Shown piece after piece: positions 62,607 to 64,000 of a DNA stretch of 64,000 nt. The notes beneath the pieces are model-generated. The model saw only the letters and a program-made list of their open reading frames with translations, ran no database searches and was not told where the DNA came from. The stretch lies in contig NZ_JACVMX010000005.1 in NCBI RefSeq assembly GCF_014530035.1, forward strand, positions 1 to 64,000, given 5' to 3'. The position numbers and the translations under genes were made by a program. The number at the start of each line of letters is the position of its first letter. The first letter of the stretch is position 1. The stretch comes from Leucobacter sp. cx-328. GTDB lineage: Bacteria; Actinomycetota; Actinomycetes; Actinomycetales; Microbacteriaceae.

Positions 62607-64000
62607 GCCTCGAACAAGCCAAGCAGCGCATCATTGCACTGTGGTTCCCCGATTGGCCCGTTTACGCACACCTTGATGCATTTAGCGCCGAACTGGCCGA
62701 TCCGCTCCCACCGCTTGCTCTCACGTCCAAGCGCACGATCGTTGCGTGTTCACCCTCGGCGCGCGCACGCGGTGTGCGGATCGGACTGCGCGAGCAAGAA
62801 GCCCGCCTCCGCTGCCCAGATCTCGCAATCGAACCACTGCATCCCACGCTGGGAGCAGAGCGCTTCGCGACACTGCTCGCGGCCTTCGCAGACCTTATTC
62901 CTCACATCGCCGAAGAACGACCCGGCCTTGCCGTCATGCAGGCACGAGGCCCCGCGCGGTTTTATGGCAGTGAACTGCAGGCCGCACAAGAGCTGTGCAG
63001 GTTCGCGACCGAACTCGGCTATGTCACCGCTCGCGTTGGCATAGCCGAGGGCAGATTTGCGGCAGCACAGGCTGCCAGAACTGACGCGCAAAACCCATAT
63101 CTGGAAACAGCGGAAGCAGGCGTCAGAGTGCTGCGCCCTGGCACCGCGCGAGCGTTTCTTGCGCCGCTCCCTGTAGACCTCGCGATCGCAGCCTCACCAC
63201 GTTTGGGCGACACATTGCACGGGCTCGGCATCCACACGCTTGGCGCTTTCGCAGCGCTCCCCGAACCTGCCGTGCGCGCCCGTTTCGGCCCCAGCGGTAT
63301 TGCCGCACACCGTCGCGCGCAGGGGCTTGACCCGGCAACCCCCGCGACAATTCAAGCGTATGCTCCAGCACAGACGTTCGAGGTGACACAAGAGTTTGAG
63401 TCCCCTATTGATACTGCTGAACAACTCGCTTTTGCGTGCAGTGCGCTCGCAAATACCTGTGTCGATCAGCTCGCGCAGGCAAACCTTGTCTGCACAGAGC
63501 TTCGCATCACTCTGGTCGATGACATCGGCGTACTTCACGAGCGAGTCTGGGGACACCCCCAGCATTTCTCTGCGGCAGATCTCCTCACGCGTATTCGCTG
63601 GCAAAGTGAACAGGTTCCCCGCGCTCCCGAACGCACTGGGTCTGGCATCGCGCGAATCCTGGTGTTTCCAGTTCGTACTGATGCGGCTGCGGCGCACGAA
63701 CCAGGCCTCTGGAACACCGGCGCAGACGAACGCGTGCATCACCAGTTCAGTCGCGTGCAACAGCTCCTCGGCCCGAGCAGCATCGGCACGTTCTCTCTCA
63801 CAGGTGGGCGCCTTGTCAGCGAACGTCAGGCGTTCACGCCGTGGGGCACCGTACAAGCTGACGCGTCACGCAACAGTGCCGCTGCACCGTGGCCGGGGGC
63901 GCTCTCGGAGCCGCATCCCTCTCTCGTTTTTGATCCACCAATTCCCGCGCATCTCATTGGCACCGATGGCACTCCCCTGCTCGTCACCTCCGATGACGTA
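62603..64000 (+). CDS. imuB: ImuB, Y-family polymerase-like protein (cut by window end)
   Basis: The frame opens at the ATG at 62603 (MSLEQAKQRIIALWFPDWPV) and stays open for 466 codons to the edge. It is a Y-family homologue: IIALWFPDWPVYAH in place of the usual catalytic opening, then VACSPSARARGVRIGLREQE, ARFYGSELQAAQEL, and GIHTLGAFAALP as the helix-hairpin-helix. ImuB proteins lack the catalytic acids and act as the hub that brings DnaE2 and ImuA' to the beta clamp; here the first acid position is Phe-Pro-Asp rather than the active Asp-x-Asp pattern. Under LexA control with imuA'. A dnaE2 gene may follow outside the window. Confidence 0.88.
   Translation, partial: MSLEQAKQRIIALWFPDWPVYAHLDAFSAELADPLPPLALTSKRTIVACSPSARARGVRIGLREQEARLRCPDLAIEPLHPTLGAERFATLLAAFADLIPHIAEERPGLAVMQARGPARFYGSELQAAQELCRFATELGYVTARVGIAEGRFAAAQAARTDAQNPYLETAEAGVRVLRPGTARAFLAPLPVDLAIAASPRLGDTLHGLGIHTLGAFAALPEPAVRARFGPSGIAAHRRAQGLDPATPATIQAYAPAQTFEVTQEFESPIDTAEQLAFACSALANTCVDQLAQANLVCTELRITLVDDIGVLHERVWGHPQHFSAADLLTRIRWQSEQVPRAPERTGSGIARILVFPVRTDAAAAHEPGLWNTGADERVHHQFSRVQQLLGPSSIGTFSLTGGRLVSERQAFTPWGTVQADASRNSAAAPWPGALSEPHPSLVFDPPIPAHLIGTDGTPLLVTSDDV

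Overview
The window is GC-rich actinobacterial DNA, most like a member of the Microbacteriaceae (my inference from gene order and protein style; no species can be named). The left flank (1-25208) and right flank (56627-64000) are ordinary chromosome. They carry gatCAB, tag, ligA, mnmA, a cysteine desulfurase, a DivIVA-like coiled-coil protein, RNase HI, the block rpsB-tsf-pyrH-frr-cdsA read leftward, yraN-comM-dprA-xer read rightward, an M23 peptidase, a DUF2469 protein, and an SOS-controlled imuA'-imuB pair that runs off the right edge.

Between them sits an integrated element of about 31.4 kb (25209-56626). It lies inside comM, 31 codons before its stop. At the left junction the comM frame runs into element DNA. 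At the right junction the missing 31 codons and the stop are intact, and that stop overlaps the dprA start. A large serine recombinase gene lies next to the right junction. The two junctions share only a 2-bp GA, as expected for this recombinase class.

Layout of the element: (1) left end, 25209-26620: almost no genes, a dense array of GTTAC motifs and a candidate small RNA; (2) 26770-29639: an overlapping operon of SSB, an unknown protein, a DUF4192-like protein, a second DprA-like protein and two small unknown proteins; (3) 29709-36446: unknown genes, a small resolvase operon with a res-like site, and a coiled-coil/membrane plus zinc-finger gene pair; (4) 36642-43265: a type I restriction-modification system (hsdM, hsdS, hsdR) followed by a CBS-like gene; (5) 43461-46578: small genes, a row of nine hairpins, and an ArdA-type antirestriction protein; (6) 46660-50903: an XRE regulator with a palindromic operator candidate, a lipoprotein, an anchored coiled-coil protein and an Hsp100/Clp-like ATPase with an altered pore loop; (7) 51002-56598: a candidate replication origin with three DnaA-box-like sites, a superfamily 3 (D5-type) helicase, a small excisionase-like protein and the integrase.

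The helicase, SSB, resolvase, excisionase and integrase suggest an element that excises and replicates as a circle. I see no capsid, terminase, relaxase or FtsK/TraB-type transfer gene, so how it moves between cells is open. The combination that stands out is an element that breaks comM, a gene linked to natural transformation, sits directly before the chromosomal dprA, and brings its own SSB and a shortened DprA.
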